A stretch of 64,000 nucleotides of DNA from CAYRAV01 sp964422365. GTDB taxonomy: Bacteria; Bacillota; Clostridia; Lachnospirales; Lachnospiraceae. Location: positions 34,160 through 98,159 of the forward strand of contig CAYRAV010000003.1 of assembly GCA_964422365.1 (NCBI GenBank). Direction: 5' to 3'. Positions 34,264-42,223 of this stretch are shown here, in pieces. Under the pieces are notes generated by a model. That model was given only the letters and a program-made list of their open reading frames with translations. It ran no database searches and was not told the DNA's origin. The translations under genes were made by a program, and so were the position numbers. Within the stretch, counting starts at the first letter, position 1, and each line of letters starts with the position of its first letter.

Positions 34264-36705
34264 TTACTGACGAAGTTCAATTCCCATTTCTTGTAATCCT
34301 GCAAGGATTTTGTCCATTTGTGTGCTAATATCTTTCTCTTCTAATGTTCTTTCTTTATCACGGAAGGAGATGGAATATGCCACTGATTTATAGCCTGCTG
34401 TAATCTGCTCTCCCTCATATACATCAAACAGCTTACAGCTTTCTAACAGCCTTCCGCCATTTTTGCGAATTACTGCTTCTACATCACCCGCTAAGATATC
34501 TTTCTTCATTACCATACTTAAATCACGTGTCACAGCAGGATATTTGGCAATTCCTTCAAATTTCACATCAAAAGTTGCTCTTTCTACAATATATGGCATA
34601 TCTAATACTGCCACATATGCTTTTGTGCCAATGGAATAACAATCTGCCACATCAGGATGCACCTCTCCTAAATATCCAATTACCAATCCATCATAAATAA
34701 CATTCGCCTGTCTTCCCGGATGCAAAAAGTTCTTTCCCGCATTTGGATCATACGTAATAAGTCCTTTCATACCGGCTTTTGCTAAGAATTCTTCTATGAC
34801 ACCTTTCATATCAAAGAAGTCTCCCGTGCCATACATTCCCAATGTAAACTGTGTTCTCTCATCTGGAAGTTCTTTTAATGGAAGTTCTTTTGGAATATAA
34901 ATGGTTGCCAGCTCATATAACCGTACATCTTTATTTCTTCTGTTATAGTTTGTAGATAAAGAAGATAACATGCCATTAATTGGAAGTGTCCGCATAATGC
35001 TGTAATCTTCTCCCAACGGATTGGATATTACAATATTTTTTCTAATTGGATCGTCTGCATCAATACACAATTTATCATATACCTTTGGACTTTCAAAAGA
35101 ATATGTCATAGCTTCATTAAAGCCAAACTGCTCTGCCAGATTCCTTGCAATATTTTCAATGCGTAATTTAAATGATAAAAATCCTCCTGTTGTTCCGCTT
35201 GATGGTAATGTAGTTGGAATATTGTCATATCCATAAAAACGTGCCACTTCTTCTGCAACATCCGCCATACAATGAATATCCTGCCTCCATGTTGGTACAA
35301 TCAGTTCTTTCTTATCTGTATCTGCTTTGATATCAATTGCTTCAAAATATTTTATCATGTCCTCTTCCGGCACATCTGTTCCTAATAAACGGTTGATTTT
35401 ATCTGCATCATAAGCTACCCGCTCTGGCTGTCTTACATTGTCATAAACATCTACACAGCCGCCAACCACTTCTCCTGCTCCAAGTTCCGTAATTAACTGG
35501 CAGGCTCTGTTCATTGCTTCCATTGCTGTATTAGGATCTAAGCCCTTTTCAAATTTTGCCTGGGCATCTGTTCTCATTCCTAACTTTTTACCACTTAAAC
35601 GAATATTGGTTCCATCAAAGCAGGCTGCTTCAAATAACATGGTTGTAACATCTTCTGTTATTTTTGAATTTTCTCCTCCCATGATACCTGCAATGCCAAT
35701 TGCCTTTTCTCCATCACAAATCATAAGCATGGAGGAATCTAATATTCTTTCCTGTTCATCTAATGTAATGAATTTTTCTCCATCTGCTGCTCTCTTTACT
35801 ACAATTTCTCTTCCTGCAATCTTATCTAAATCATAGGCATGCATTGGCTGTCCATATTCTAACATAACATAGTTTGTAATATCTACAATATTGTTAATTG
35901 GACGGATGCCGCATGCTGCCAGCCTGCGTTTCATCCATTCAGGAGATGGTCCAAATTTAATATTTTTTACAACCTTCGCTACATAACGAGGACACAATTC
36001 TTTGTCCTGCACTTCCACTGCAATATAGTCGCTGGTCTTTTCCTGATTTTCTGTTACTGTGACAACAGGCGGGATAAATTTCTTCCCAAATGTTGCTGCC
36101 GCTTCTCTTGCAATTCCTAACATGGAAAAACAATCTACACGGTTAGAAGTTACTTCGTATTCTACCACTGTATCATGTAATCCAAGCAGTTTTGGTACAC
36201 TTGTTCCAATTGCTGTATCTTTATAATCTGCATTATTGCTTAGAATATAAATACCATCTTCTGCCGCATCAGGATAGTAATCCCTTGACGTTCCTAATTC
36301 ATCAATCGAACATAACATTCCAAAAGATTCTACTCCGCGGAGCTTTCCTTTTTTAATTTTGATTCCGTCCGGATGTGGTTTGTCATCATGGGCACTGGCT
36401 GCAACTCTTCCTCCATCTAATACAACAGGAACTTTGTCTCCCTCTGATACATTAGAAGCACCTGTAACAATCTGTACTGTTTCGCCTTCTTCCGTTATCT
36501 GTACCTGGCAAACAATTAATTTATCTGCATCAGGATGTTTTTCTATCTTGTTGATTTTACCTACTACGATTTTGTCTAAGTTTTTGTCTAATGTTTCATA
36601 ACCTTCTACTTTCGTTCCTGATAATGTCATTGCATCTACATATTCTTGTATACTACAGTCTAAATCGGGAACATATGCTTTTATCCATGATAATGGTGTA
36701 TTCAT
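34264..36705 (-). CDS. pheT: Phenylalanyl-tRNA synthetase beta subunit
   Basis: An 813-residue subunit of the (alpha beta)2 enzyme that charges tRNA-Phe. Order: short start MNTPLSWIKAYV; tRNA-binding OB fold (about 40-150); B3/B4 editing domain (EYEVTSNRVDCFSMLGIARE); B5 domain (about 400-475); catalytic-like core (FNEAMTYSFESP); C-terminal anticodon-binding domain (KYPAVTRDLSMVMKKDI). I use the ATG at 36705 with AGGAGG 8 bases upstream rather than one 33 bases earlier. It follows pheS by 36 bases and shares its T-box control. Confidence 0.96.
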   Translation of the reverse strand: MNTPLSWIKAYVPDLDCSIQEYVDAMTLSGTKVEGYETLDKNLDKIVVGKINKIEKHPDADKLIVCQVQITEEGETVQIVTGASNVSEGDKVPVVLDGGRVAASAHDDKPHPDGIKIKKGKLRGVESFGMLCSIDELGTSRDYYPDAAEDGIYILSNNADYKDTAIGTSVPKLLGLHDTVVEYEVTSNRVDCFSMLGIAREAAATFGKKFIPPVVTVTENQEKTSDYIAVEVQDKELCPRYVAKVVKNIKFGPSPEWMKRRLAACGIRPINNIVDITNYVMLEYGQPMHAYDLDKIAGREIVVKRAADGEKFITLDEQERILDSSMLMICDGEKAIGIAGIMGGENSKITEDVTTMLFEAACFDGTNIRLSGKKLGMRTDAQAKFEKGLDPNTAMEAMNRACQLITELGAGEVVGGCVDVYDNVRQPERVAYDADKINRLLGTDVPEEDMIKYFEAIDIKADTDKKELIVPTWRQDIHCMADVAEEVARFYGYDNIPTTLPSSGTTGGFLSFKLRIENIARNLAEQFGFNEAMTYSFESPKVYDKLCIDADDPIRKNIVISNPLGEDYSIMRTLPINGMLSSLSTNYNRRNKDVRLYELATIYIPKELPLKELPDERTQFTLGMYGTGDFFDMKGVIEEFLAKAGMKGLITYDPNAGKNFLHPGRQANVIYDGLVIGYLGEVHPDVADCYSIGTKAYVAVLDMPYIVERATFDVKFEGIAKYPAVTRDLSMVMKKDILAGDVEAVIRKNGGRLLESCKLFDVYEGEQITAGYKSVAYSISFRDKERTLEEKDISTQMDKILAGLQEMGIELRQ

Positions 36706-36730
36706 TTTACAATACCTCCTATTTTCCTTT

Positions 36731-36750
36731 CCAAACACGCTCTAGAACTG
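36731..36750. repeat. Short CTAGAGCGTGTTTGG repeat end overlapping the pheS stop
   Basis: The reverse strand reads CAGTTCTAGAGCGTGTTTGG, matching the CTAGAGYGTGTTTG end of the intergenic family. It supplies the pheS stop codon (TAG at 36742-36744) and the pheS-pheT gap. Confidence 0.5.
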
Positions 36751-37761
36751 CTTGATAAATCTTACATCGTTTTCATATAATAATCTCATATCATCTATTT
36801 CATATTTTAGTAATGCAATTCTCTCTAATCCCATACCAAAGGCAAATCCTACATATTCATCCGGATTGATGCCGCTCATCTCTAATACATGTGGGTGTAC
36901 CATTCCGCAGCCTAGTATTTCAATCCATCCTTCACCTTTACAAAAACGGCAGCCTTTTCCACCACATTTAAAACAAGAAACATCCATCTCTGCACTTGGC
37001 TCTGTAAATGGGAAGTGATGAGGCCTGAATTTTACTTTTGTGTCTTCGCCAAAAATTTCTTTTGCAAATTGTTGAAGTGTTCCTTTTAAATCTGCAAATG
37101 TTACATTTTTATCAATTACCAATCCTTCTACTTGATGGAAAGACGGGGAATGTGTTGCATCCACTTCATCTGAACGATATACCCGTCCTGGTGCTATCAT
37201 ACGGATTGGAAGTTTTCCTTTTTCCATTTCATGTACCTGTGTGGAAGATGTCTGTGTCCTTAACACAATATCTTTGTTGATATAAAAGGTGTCCTGCTCA
37301 TCCTTTGCCGGATGGTTTGCAGGAATATTTAATGCTTCAAAGTTATAATAATCATATTCCACTTCTGGTCCTTCTACTACTTCATATCCCATCCCAATGA
37401 AAATTCTCTCAATTTCTTCTAATGCGACTGTATTTGGATGATGATGCCCTGTCATTGGTTTTTTTGCGGGTAAAGTAACATCAATTGTTTCTCTCCTAAT
37501 CTGTTCTTCCCGCATTTTCTTCTCAAATGCTGCCTTTTTTTCCTCTAATACCTTCTCGATTTCTGCTCTTGCTTCATTTACCATCTGACCAATTTTGGGC
37601 CTGTCTTCCTTGGCAACATCCTTCATGGATTTTAATACAGATGTCAATTCTCCTTTTTTACCAAGAAATGCAACTTTGATTTCATTTAATTTTTCCAAGT
37701 GTTCTGAGGAATTGATTTGTTGTAATGCATTTTTTTTAATGCTCTCTAGTTTTTCTTTCAT
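36742..37761 (-). CDS. pheS: Phenylalanyl-tRNA synthetase alpha subunit
   Basis: A 339-residue class II synthetase subunit. An N-terminal coiled coil (1-90) is followed by the catalytic domain: motif 1 HHHPNTVALEEIERIFIGMG, motif 2 RMIAPGRVYRSDEVDATHSP with SFHQVEG, a CxxCxxxxCxxC zinc-like insert (SCFKCGGKGCRFCKGEGW, about 252-269) and motif 3 GFAFGMGLERIALLKY. The ATG is 13 bases after AAAGGAG, slightly long. Expression is controlled by the T-box leader just upstream. Confidence 0.96.
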   Translation of the reverse strand: MKEKLESIKKNALQQINSSEHLEKLNEIKVAFLGKKGELTSVLKSMKDVAKEDRPKIGQMVNEARAEIEKVLEEKKAAFEKKMREEQIRRETIDVTLPAKKPMTGHHHPNTVALEEIERIFIGMGYEVVEGPEVEYDYYNFEALNIPANHPAKDEQDTFYINKDIVLRTQTSSTQVHEMEKGKLPIRMIAPGRVYRSDEVDATHSPSFHQVEGLVIDKNVTFADLKGTLQQFAKEIFGEDTKVKFRPHHFPFTEPSAEMDVSCFKCGGKGCRFCKGEGWIEILGCGMVHPHVLEMSGINPDEYVGFAFGMGLERIALLKYEIDDMRLLYENDVRFIKQF

Positions 37762-37799
37762 AATGAACGATGAACTCCTTTCTTTTTACATAAATTGCA

Positions 37800-38233
37800 C
37801 AAAAAAATGCCCCTTGCAACAACTGCAAGGGACGGAATTTTATAGTGTAATGTGTTCTTCCAACACATTTCAGACTATCCGCGGTACCACCCTTATTCTT
37901 ATCTTTCTGTTCGTTTTATACTATAATAATGGTTATATCGCCAGAACCATATGATAACAACAAACAATCAGATAAACACTTCTTCCATGTGTGTAACGTA
38001 CACTTACGTTATTTCCTACTCATCCAGAAAAATCCAACATACTTTATACTGCATACGTTTATTTCTTATGCACTGTGCCTCTTTTTACTATTTTTTCAGA
38101 AATAAAGCTCGGGTGTGAATGTCCGCTGTAAATGGAACTTAAAAACGCTTGCAGCCTGTGGCATTTTCTCTCTGAAAGTATTTTACAGCCTGTGGTTTTG
38201 ATAACCTGCACCGTCATTGCCTTTGTCTCATGT
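37800..38233 (-). ncRNA. T-box leader (tRNA-sensing riboswitch) of pheST
   Basis: On the minus strand the T-box sequence AGGGTGGTACCGCGG (37879-37893) pairs with the CCA end of uncharged tRNA to form the antiterminator. The terminator stem CCCTTGCA/TGCAAGGG (37811-37818 and 37824-37831) is followed by a T-run. The upstream part folds as stem I with an AGAGAGAAAA element; a UUC triplet at 38117-38119 (minus strand) is a plausible phenylalanine specifier codon. Low charged tRNA-Phe would let transcription proceed into pheS. Confidence 0.92.
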
Positions 38234-38238
38234 TTTCT

Positions 38239-38267
38239 ATTCTAAACACAAAGCGTAAAAGTGTCAA
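38239..38267 (-). promoter_or_regulatory. Promoter of the pheST T-box transcript
   Basis: Minus-strand TTGACA (38262-38267), 17-base spacer and TAGAAT (38239-38244), placed right before the T-box leader. Confidence 0.8.
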
Positions 38268-38317
38268 GTGATTTTTCATTCAACCAGACAAAACCTAAAA
38301 TGGATTATCACTTCTAT

Positions 38318-39562
38318 GTTACTATTCAGCCATATACATTATAACAGCATATATCCAAAAATCATTTATGTGTGTCACAATTTTTTAATCTGTTCCATAT
38401 ATTTTGTTGTAATTTCTGTATCATCATCTTCTGGATTATCTTGAAACAACTGATAGATATCTGTCACAAAATCCTCATCAATTTCAAGAAGCTCTGCTGT
38501 TTCGCTACTACTGTAATTTTTTATATATTTCAAATGAATAAAACTTATCTTAGATTTCATTTCTCCCTCTGCCAAACCTTCTGCCAAACCCTCTGCCAAA
38601 CCTTCTGCCCTAGCATTATCACATTCTTCTTCAATCCAATTCATCAATGTCATATACCTCGACCTCGCTTCTGCATTTGCTTTAATCTTTTTTACATGGT
38701 TATCCAATTCCTTAATTTGGGGCTTCTTAATTACTACTGCAGATGGATCTCTTACATAATCCAAAAATTCCTGTAGTTCCTCTGATATTTCTTTACGATT
38801 TTTACCAGAAGTATTTAAAAATATTTTTCGTGTTTCATCTCCAAGAGAAAGTGTCAAATCTTCCATACATCGTTCTTCAAAAGTATAGAGACATCTGTCG
38901 CCGCCAAAAGGATCAAAAAGACAGATAAATATGACAAACGATCTATTCAGCCGATTATAATTTTTTGTTCCTGATGGCAGAGATTTGACATCCATCAATC
39001 CTTGATAGTATCGACTTCTTTTAGGAGTATCATACTTGTTATCTATCTGCATTTCGATATCATAAACAGTGTTTTCATCATCTTCAAGATAAACGTCAAG
39101 CCGGATGCTTTTTCTATCTGGTACATTATCAATATGCTTTTCTTTCTCTACAATCACAACTTTTCTGATCTTCACTCCCAAAATAATTTCCAGTATATTC
39201 TTACTGATAGTTTCATCCTGCATTACTTCCCCAAAGAGAAAATTATCTGCATAGGTTAATTCCTCAAATGGTTTCATTGTTTTTTTCATATTATCCTCTC
39301 TTTCTTTGATAAGGTTTGGAATATAATATGATAAAAATGCTCATGTATTGTGGTATGCCCGAACAGGTATCATTTCCCAGAATATACATTATCACAAAAA
39401 AATTACAGTTTCACTGGGAATACAATAAAAAGCAGACTTTCTATTGTCAAGAATTATTCATGTCAGGTGTCCGTCCTATAGAAACGATTTTGAATATGCC
39501 CCTTAGTGAGCAAACTCCCACATGCATATTCCACAATTGTTTCCACATGGCTGAACTGTAAC
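38318..39562. mobile_element. TIR-bounded segment carrying an Rpn nuclease gene
   Basis: Left end GTTACTATTCAGCCAT (38318-38333) and right end ATGGCTGAACTGTAAC (39547-39562) form 16-bp inverted repeats with two mismatches, the same mismatch pair seen in the 185-bp element at 16576. The right about 130 bases (ATTATTCATGTCAGGTGTCC onward) also match that element. It carries only the Rpn gene. No 8-bp flanking duplication is seen, so it is either old or assembled from two ends. Confidence 0.6.
38375..39289 (-). CDS. Rpn-family recombination-promoting nuclease / PD-(D/E)XK putative transposase
   Basis: A 304-residue protein. The N-terminal PD-(D/E)XK nuclease region is visible: NFLFGEVMQDETISKNILEI, SIRLDVYLEDDENTVYDIEM (catalytic D...E-x-Q pattern, about 68-87) and RSRYYQGLMDVKSL, then a recognisable FICLFDPFG block. 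This is the Rpn/PF12784 family, whose E. coli members cut DNA and promote recA-independent recombination. Residues about 235-247 are an EGLA tandem repeat from 12-bp DNA repeats. GAGAGGAT precedes the ATG. The gene is enclosed by transposon-type inverted repeats. Confidence 0.85.
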   Translation of the reverse strand: MKKTMKPFEELTYADNFLFGEVMQDETISKNILEIILGVKIRKVVIVEKEKHIDNVPDRKSIRLDVYLEDDENTVYDIEMQIDNKYDTPKRSRYYQGLMDVKSLPSGTKNYNRLNRSFVIFICLFDPFGGDRCLYTFEERCMEDLTLSLGDETRKIFLNTSGKNRKEISEELQEFLDYVRDPSAVVIKKPQIKELDNHVKKIKANAEARSRYMTLMNWIEEECDNARAEGLAEGLAEGLAEGEMKSKISFIHLKYIKNYSSSETAELLEIDEDFVTDIYQLFQDNPEDDDTEITTKYMEQIKKL

Positions 39563-39785
39563 TAAAAAATCAATCTACATATACAATAATTATAGCAAAT
39601 TCCCACTACTATTTCCATATCCTTTTTTCTTCTGCTTTCTTATCATAATTGAAATTCTGTGTTTTCATATTATGATTATCAAATTAATATTATAATTTAT
39701 TTATATATTAACATATAAGAATACCAATTGCAAATGCTTCTTCCATATTTGGTAATCTTTCTAAATTATAGGAAAATATATCTTG

Positions 39786-39814
39786 TTGTAGAGTACAAAT
39801 CTCTATGGTATAAT
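39786..39814 (+). promoter_or_regulatory. Promoter of the secreted Ig-like/hydrolase gene
   Basis: TTGTAG, 17-base spacer, TATAAT (39809-39814), 61 bases before the ATG at 39876. The rest of 39563-39785 is AT-rich with no gene seen. Confidence 0.6.
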
Positions 39815-39875
39815 CGAGGAGCATTTGTAGTTGAAAAAATATTAAATCATACTTTAATAAAAGGAGGAAAACAGT

Positions 39876-40907
39876 ATGCAAAGAAAAAGAATATTTCGTC
39901 TTATTATAAGTTCACTTTTGATTTTATCAATACTGGGTACATATGGTGGTGTGCTGCCAGTTGATAAAAATAGGGTTGTAACAGCAGTAAATGCTTCATG
40001 TAAAAAGTCACTGCAAAGCAAAATAACAATATACAAAAAAGAAACTTTTCAATTAAAACTGCCAATCACTTCGAAAAAAGTGAGTTGGAAGTCCACAAGA
40101 CCATCTGTGGCATCTGTTTCTTCATCTGGAAAAATAACCGGAAAAACAGCAGGATCAACTGTAATTGTCAGTACTATAAATGGAAAAAAATACAAATGCA
40201 CAGTAATCGTAAAAAATTGCTTCATAAATAAACCAGCTCAAACACAAAAACCAGCGAGCACAAAACAGCCTATTACTACAAATAAACCTATTACTACAAA
40301 TAAACCTATTGCTACAAGCAAACCGACTACTACAAATAAACCTATTGCTACAAGCAAACCGACTACTACAAACAAACCTATTACTACAAATAATCCTATT
40401 GCCACAAACAAACCTATTGCCACAAACAAGCCTATTGCCACAAACAAGCCTATTGCTACAAACAAGCCTATTGCTACAAGTAAACCTATTGCTACAAGTA
40501 ATCCAGTCCAAAATACACCAACTGAAAATGAAGTTTATCAAAGTATAATAAAAATGAAAGAAAAATATCCAGAAGGTATGTCATGGACAAATAATGATTA
40601 CTATCGCTGGAAGGGCGGAATTTATTCTGGAGGTTATGGATGTGTGGCTTTTGCATTTCTTCTAAGCGATGCTGCTTTTGGAGATTTACCTGCCCGCAAA
40701 CATACAAATCTTAGCGATCTAAAAGTAGGAGATATTATTAGAATCAACAACGATACACACTCGGTTATCATATTAGAAGCAGATGCAAATAAAGTTGTTG
40801 TTGCAGAAGGAAATTATAACAGTTCCATTCATTGGGGAAGAACTTTTGAACGAAAAAATTTTGAAAAAACAGGAAATTATGTATTGACCAGATATCCTCA
40901 AAACTAA
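39876..40907 (+). CDS. Secreted protein: Big_2 Ig-like domain, Thr/Pro linker, CHAP-like cysteine hydrolase
   Basis: A 343-residue protein. The signal peptide covers about 1-38 (hydrophobic 9-26, cleavage near VNA/S). Residues 45-112 are a bacterial Ig-like Big_2 domain (VSWKSTRPSVASVSSSGKIT, then GKTAGSTVIVS). Residues 130-210 are a linker of 6-residue KPITTN/KPIATN units. Residues 215-343 form a catalytic domain with Cys256 in GGYGCVAFAF, His295 in NDTHSVIIL and EGN at 311-313, the Cys-His-polar order of CHAP/NlpC-type amidases. A role in wall remodelling or glycopeptide cleavage is inferred. AAGGAGG lies 8 bases before the ATG. Confidence 0.72.
   Translation: MQRKRIFRLIISSLLILSILGTYGGVLPVDKNRVVTAVNASCKKSLQSKITIYKKETFQLKLPITSKKVSWKSTRPSVASVSSSGKITGKTAGSTVIVSTINGKKYKCTVIVKNCFINKPAQTQKPASTKQPITTNKPITTNKPIATSKPTTTNKPIATSKPTTTNKPITTNNPIATNKPIATNKPIATNKPIATNKPIATSKPIATSNPVQNTPTENEVYQSIIKMKEKYPEGMSWTNNDYYRWKGGIYSGGYGCVAFAFLLSDAAFGDLPARKHTNLSDLKVGDIIRINNDTHSVIILEADANKVVVAEGNYNSSIHWGRTFERKNFEKTGNYVLTRYPQN
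40260..40505 (+). repeat. 18-bp coding tandem repeats (KPIATN linker)
   Basis: About 13 units of 18 bases, such as CCTATTGCTACAAATAAA variants, encoding the linker of the secreted protein. The units are in frame, so slippage would only lengthen or shorten the linker. Confidence 0.9.
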
Positions 40908-40923
40908 AACAATGCCATTGTCT

Positions 40924-40956
40924 GGCAGCCACATTGATATAGTGGCTGCCTTTTTT
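40924..40956 (+). terminator. Intrinsic terminator
   Basis: GGCAGCCAC (40924-40932) pairs with GTGGCTGCC (40942-40950), followed by TTTTTT. It lies 17 bases past the stop of the secreted hydrolase gene. Confidence 0.9.
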
Positions 40957-40984
40957 GTTTCAAATATATATCATTCATTATAGT

Positions 40985-41110
40985 AACTTATACCTATCTG
41001 GCATCCCCAGTTGAACATACCACAATTCATGCTCTTCGGACTGACAGACTTTGGCCGATAAGGTAACCGCAATGGATATGCTTTGCACTCAAAAGTGAGG
41101 TATGAATGGC
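40985..41110. repeat. Diverged copy of the intergenic repeat
   Basis: Contains CATACCACAATTCATGC and GGCCGATAAGGTAACCG, variants of the 60-base module at 32821-32881. No gene. Confidence 0.5.
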
Positions 41111-41156
41111 ATAAATGAATAGTAATGTTGAATGAAAAATACAGAAACGAAAAAGG

Positions 41157-41185
41157 TTGAATAATCTTTTTACTTTTTTTATAAT
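41157..41185 (+). promoter_or_regulatory. Promoter of the YihY-family gene
   Basis: TTGAAT, 17-base spacer, TATAAT (41180-41185), about 95 bases before the ATG at 41283. Confidence 0.6.
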
Positions 41186-41282
41186 ATAATAACAATAAAG
41201 GAATGATGCAATGATACCAATTATGCTCTTATGAACATATAAAACTGTACCTTTCCCTTTTTATTTTCTGGAGGTTTTATTT

Positions 41283-42107
41283 ATGAAACATATCTGGACT
41301 TTCATTATTCTCATACAAAAATTTTTGAAACAGCTGAAAAAAGATGCAGTAGCCGCTTATGCAGCACAGGCTTCCTATTTTACGATTCTATCAGCATTTC
41401 CTTTTTGTATGTTTTTGCTGACAATGATACAATATCTGCCATTTACAGAACAGGATTTATTAAATGCTGCTGCTTCTGTATTTCCGTCAGGACTTAATAC
41501 TTATGCAACAGTAATGATTCAGGAGATTTATCATTCTTCTGCTGCCGCAATTATTTCCGTAACTGCCATTACAACGCTTTGGTCTGCTTCAAAAGCTTTC
41601 TTCTCACTGATTAGCGGATTAAATGCCATACACAAAATTGAGGAAAACCGTAACTATATTGCATTGAGAGTAGTCGCTGCCATATATACACTTGTTTTTA
41701 CCGTTATGCTGATTGTATGCCTTAGCCTTTTTGTATTTGGAAATACTCTTGTAGCTGCTCTAACACATATGTTCCCTGTCATGCAAAATCTACTATTATT
41801 GATTATCAGCATCCGGACCATTGTTTTTTTATTCATTTTAATTATATTTTTCCTATTGCTCTATCTGGTCATTCCAAACCGGAAATCTAAAATCAAAACC
41901 GAACTGCCTGGTGCGGTTCTGGTTTCTGTAGGATGGCTGGGATTTTCTTATCTGTATTCTTTTTATATTGATAATTTTGCTTCTTTTGGAAATACTTATG
42001 GAAGTCTGACTGCTATTGTATTATTTATGTTATGGCTTTATGTTTGTATGTATATGCTCTTTATCGGTGCAGAATTTAATATTATGCTGACAAAGGAAAA
42101 ACCCTGA
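41283..42107 (+). CDS. YihY/UPF0761 family membrane protein (formerly RNase BN/BrkB)
   Basis: A 274-residue membrane protein with six spans. Family motifs are AAYAAQASYFTILSAFPF (about 24-41), TTLWSASKAFFSLISGLNAI (about 97-116) and FGNTYGSLTAIVLFMLWLYV (about 239-258). The family is common in Firmicutes and often misnamed ribonuclease BN; its true function is unsettled. TGGAGG lies 8 bases before the ATG. Monocistronic, with its own promoter and terminator. Confidence 0.9.
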   Translation: MKHIWTFIILIQKFLKQLKKDAVAAYAAQASYFTILSAFPFCMFLLTMIQYLPFTEQDLLNAAASVFPSGLNTYATVMIQEIYHSSAAAIISVTAITTLWSASKAFFSLISGLNAIHKIEENRNYIALRVVAAIYTLVFTVMLIVCLSLFVFGNTLVAALTHMFPVMQNLLLLIISIRTIVFLFILIIFFLLLYLVIPNRKSKIKTELPGAVLVSVGWLGFSYLYSFYIDNFASFGNTYGSLTAIVLFMLWLYVCMYMLFIGAEFNIMLTKEKP

Positions 42108-42121
42108 AACCATTAGAACAC

Positions 42122-42170
42122 AAAAACCTTCTCAAAAATGGATCTGTATCACATTATTGAAAAGGTTTTT
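42122..42170. terminator. Bidirectional terminator between YihY gene and aspS
   Basis: AAAAACCTTCTCAA (42122-42135) pairs with TTGAAAAGGTTTTT (42157-42170) with one mismatch. T-runs follow on both strands, so it serves the convergent genes. Confidence 0.8.
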
Positions 42171-42223
42171 ATTTTATTTACACCTGATATCATCGCTGCT
42201 ATATGTGCCTGCTTCGTCTAAAA

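Noticed and set aside
38575..38615. 12-bp repeats as a regulatory array
   Set aside because: They encode the EGLA repeat inside the Rpn protein.
40260..40505. CRISPR-like regular repeats
   Set aside because: 18-bp in-frame coding repeats of a linker with no spacers; no cas genes in the window.
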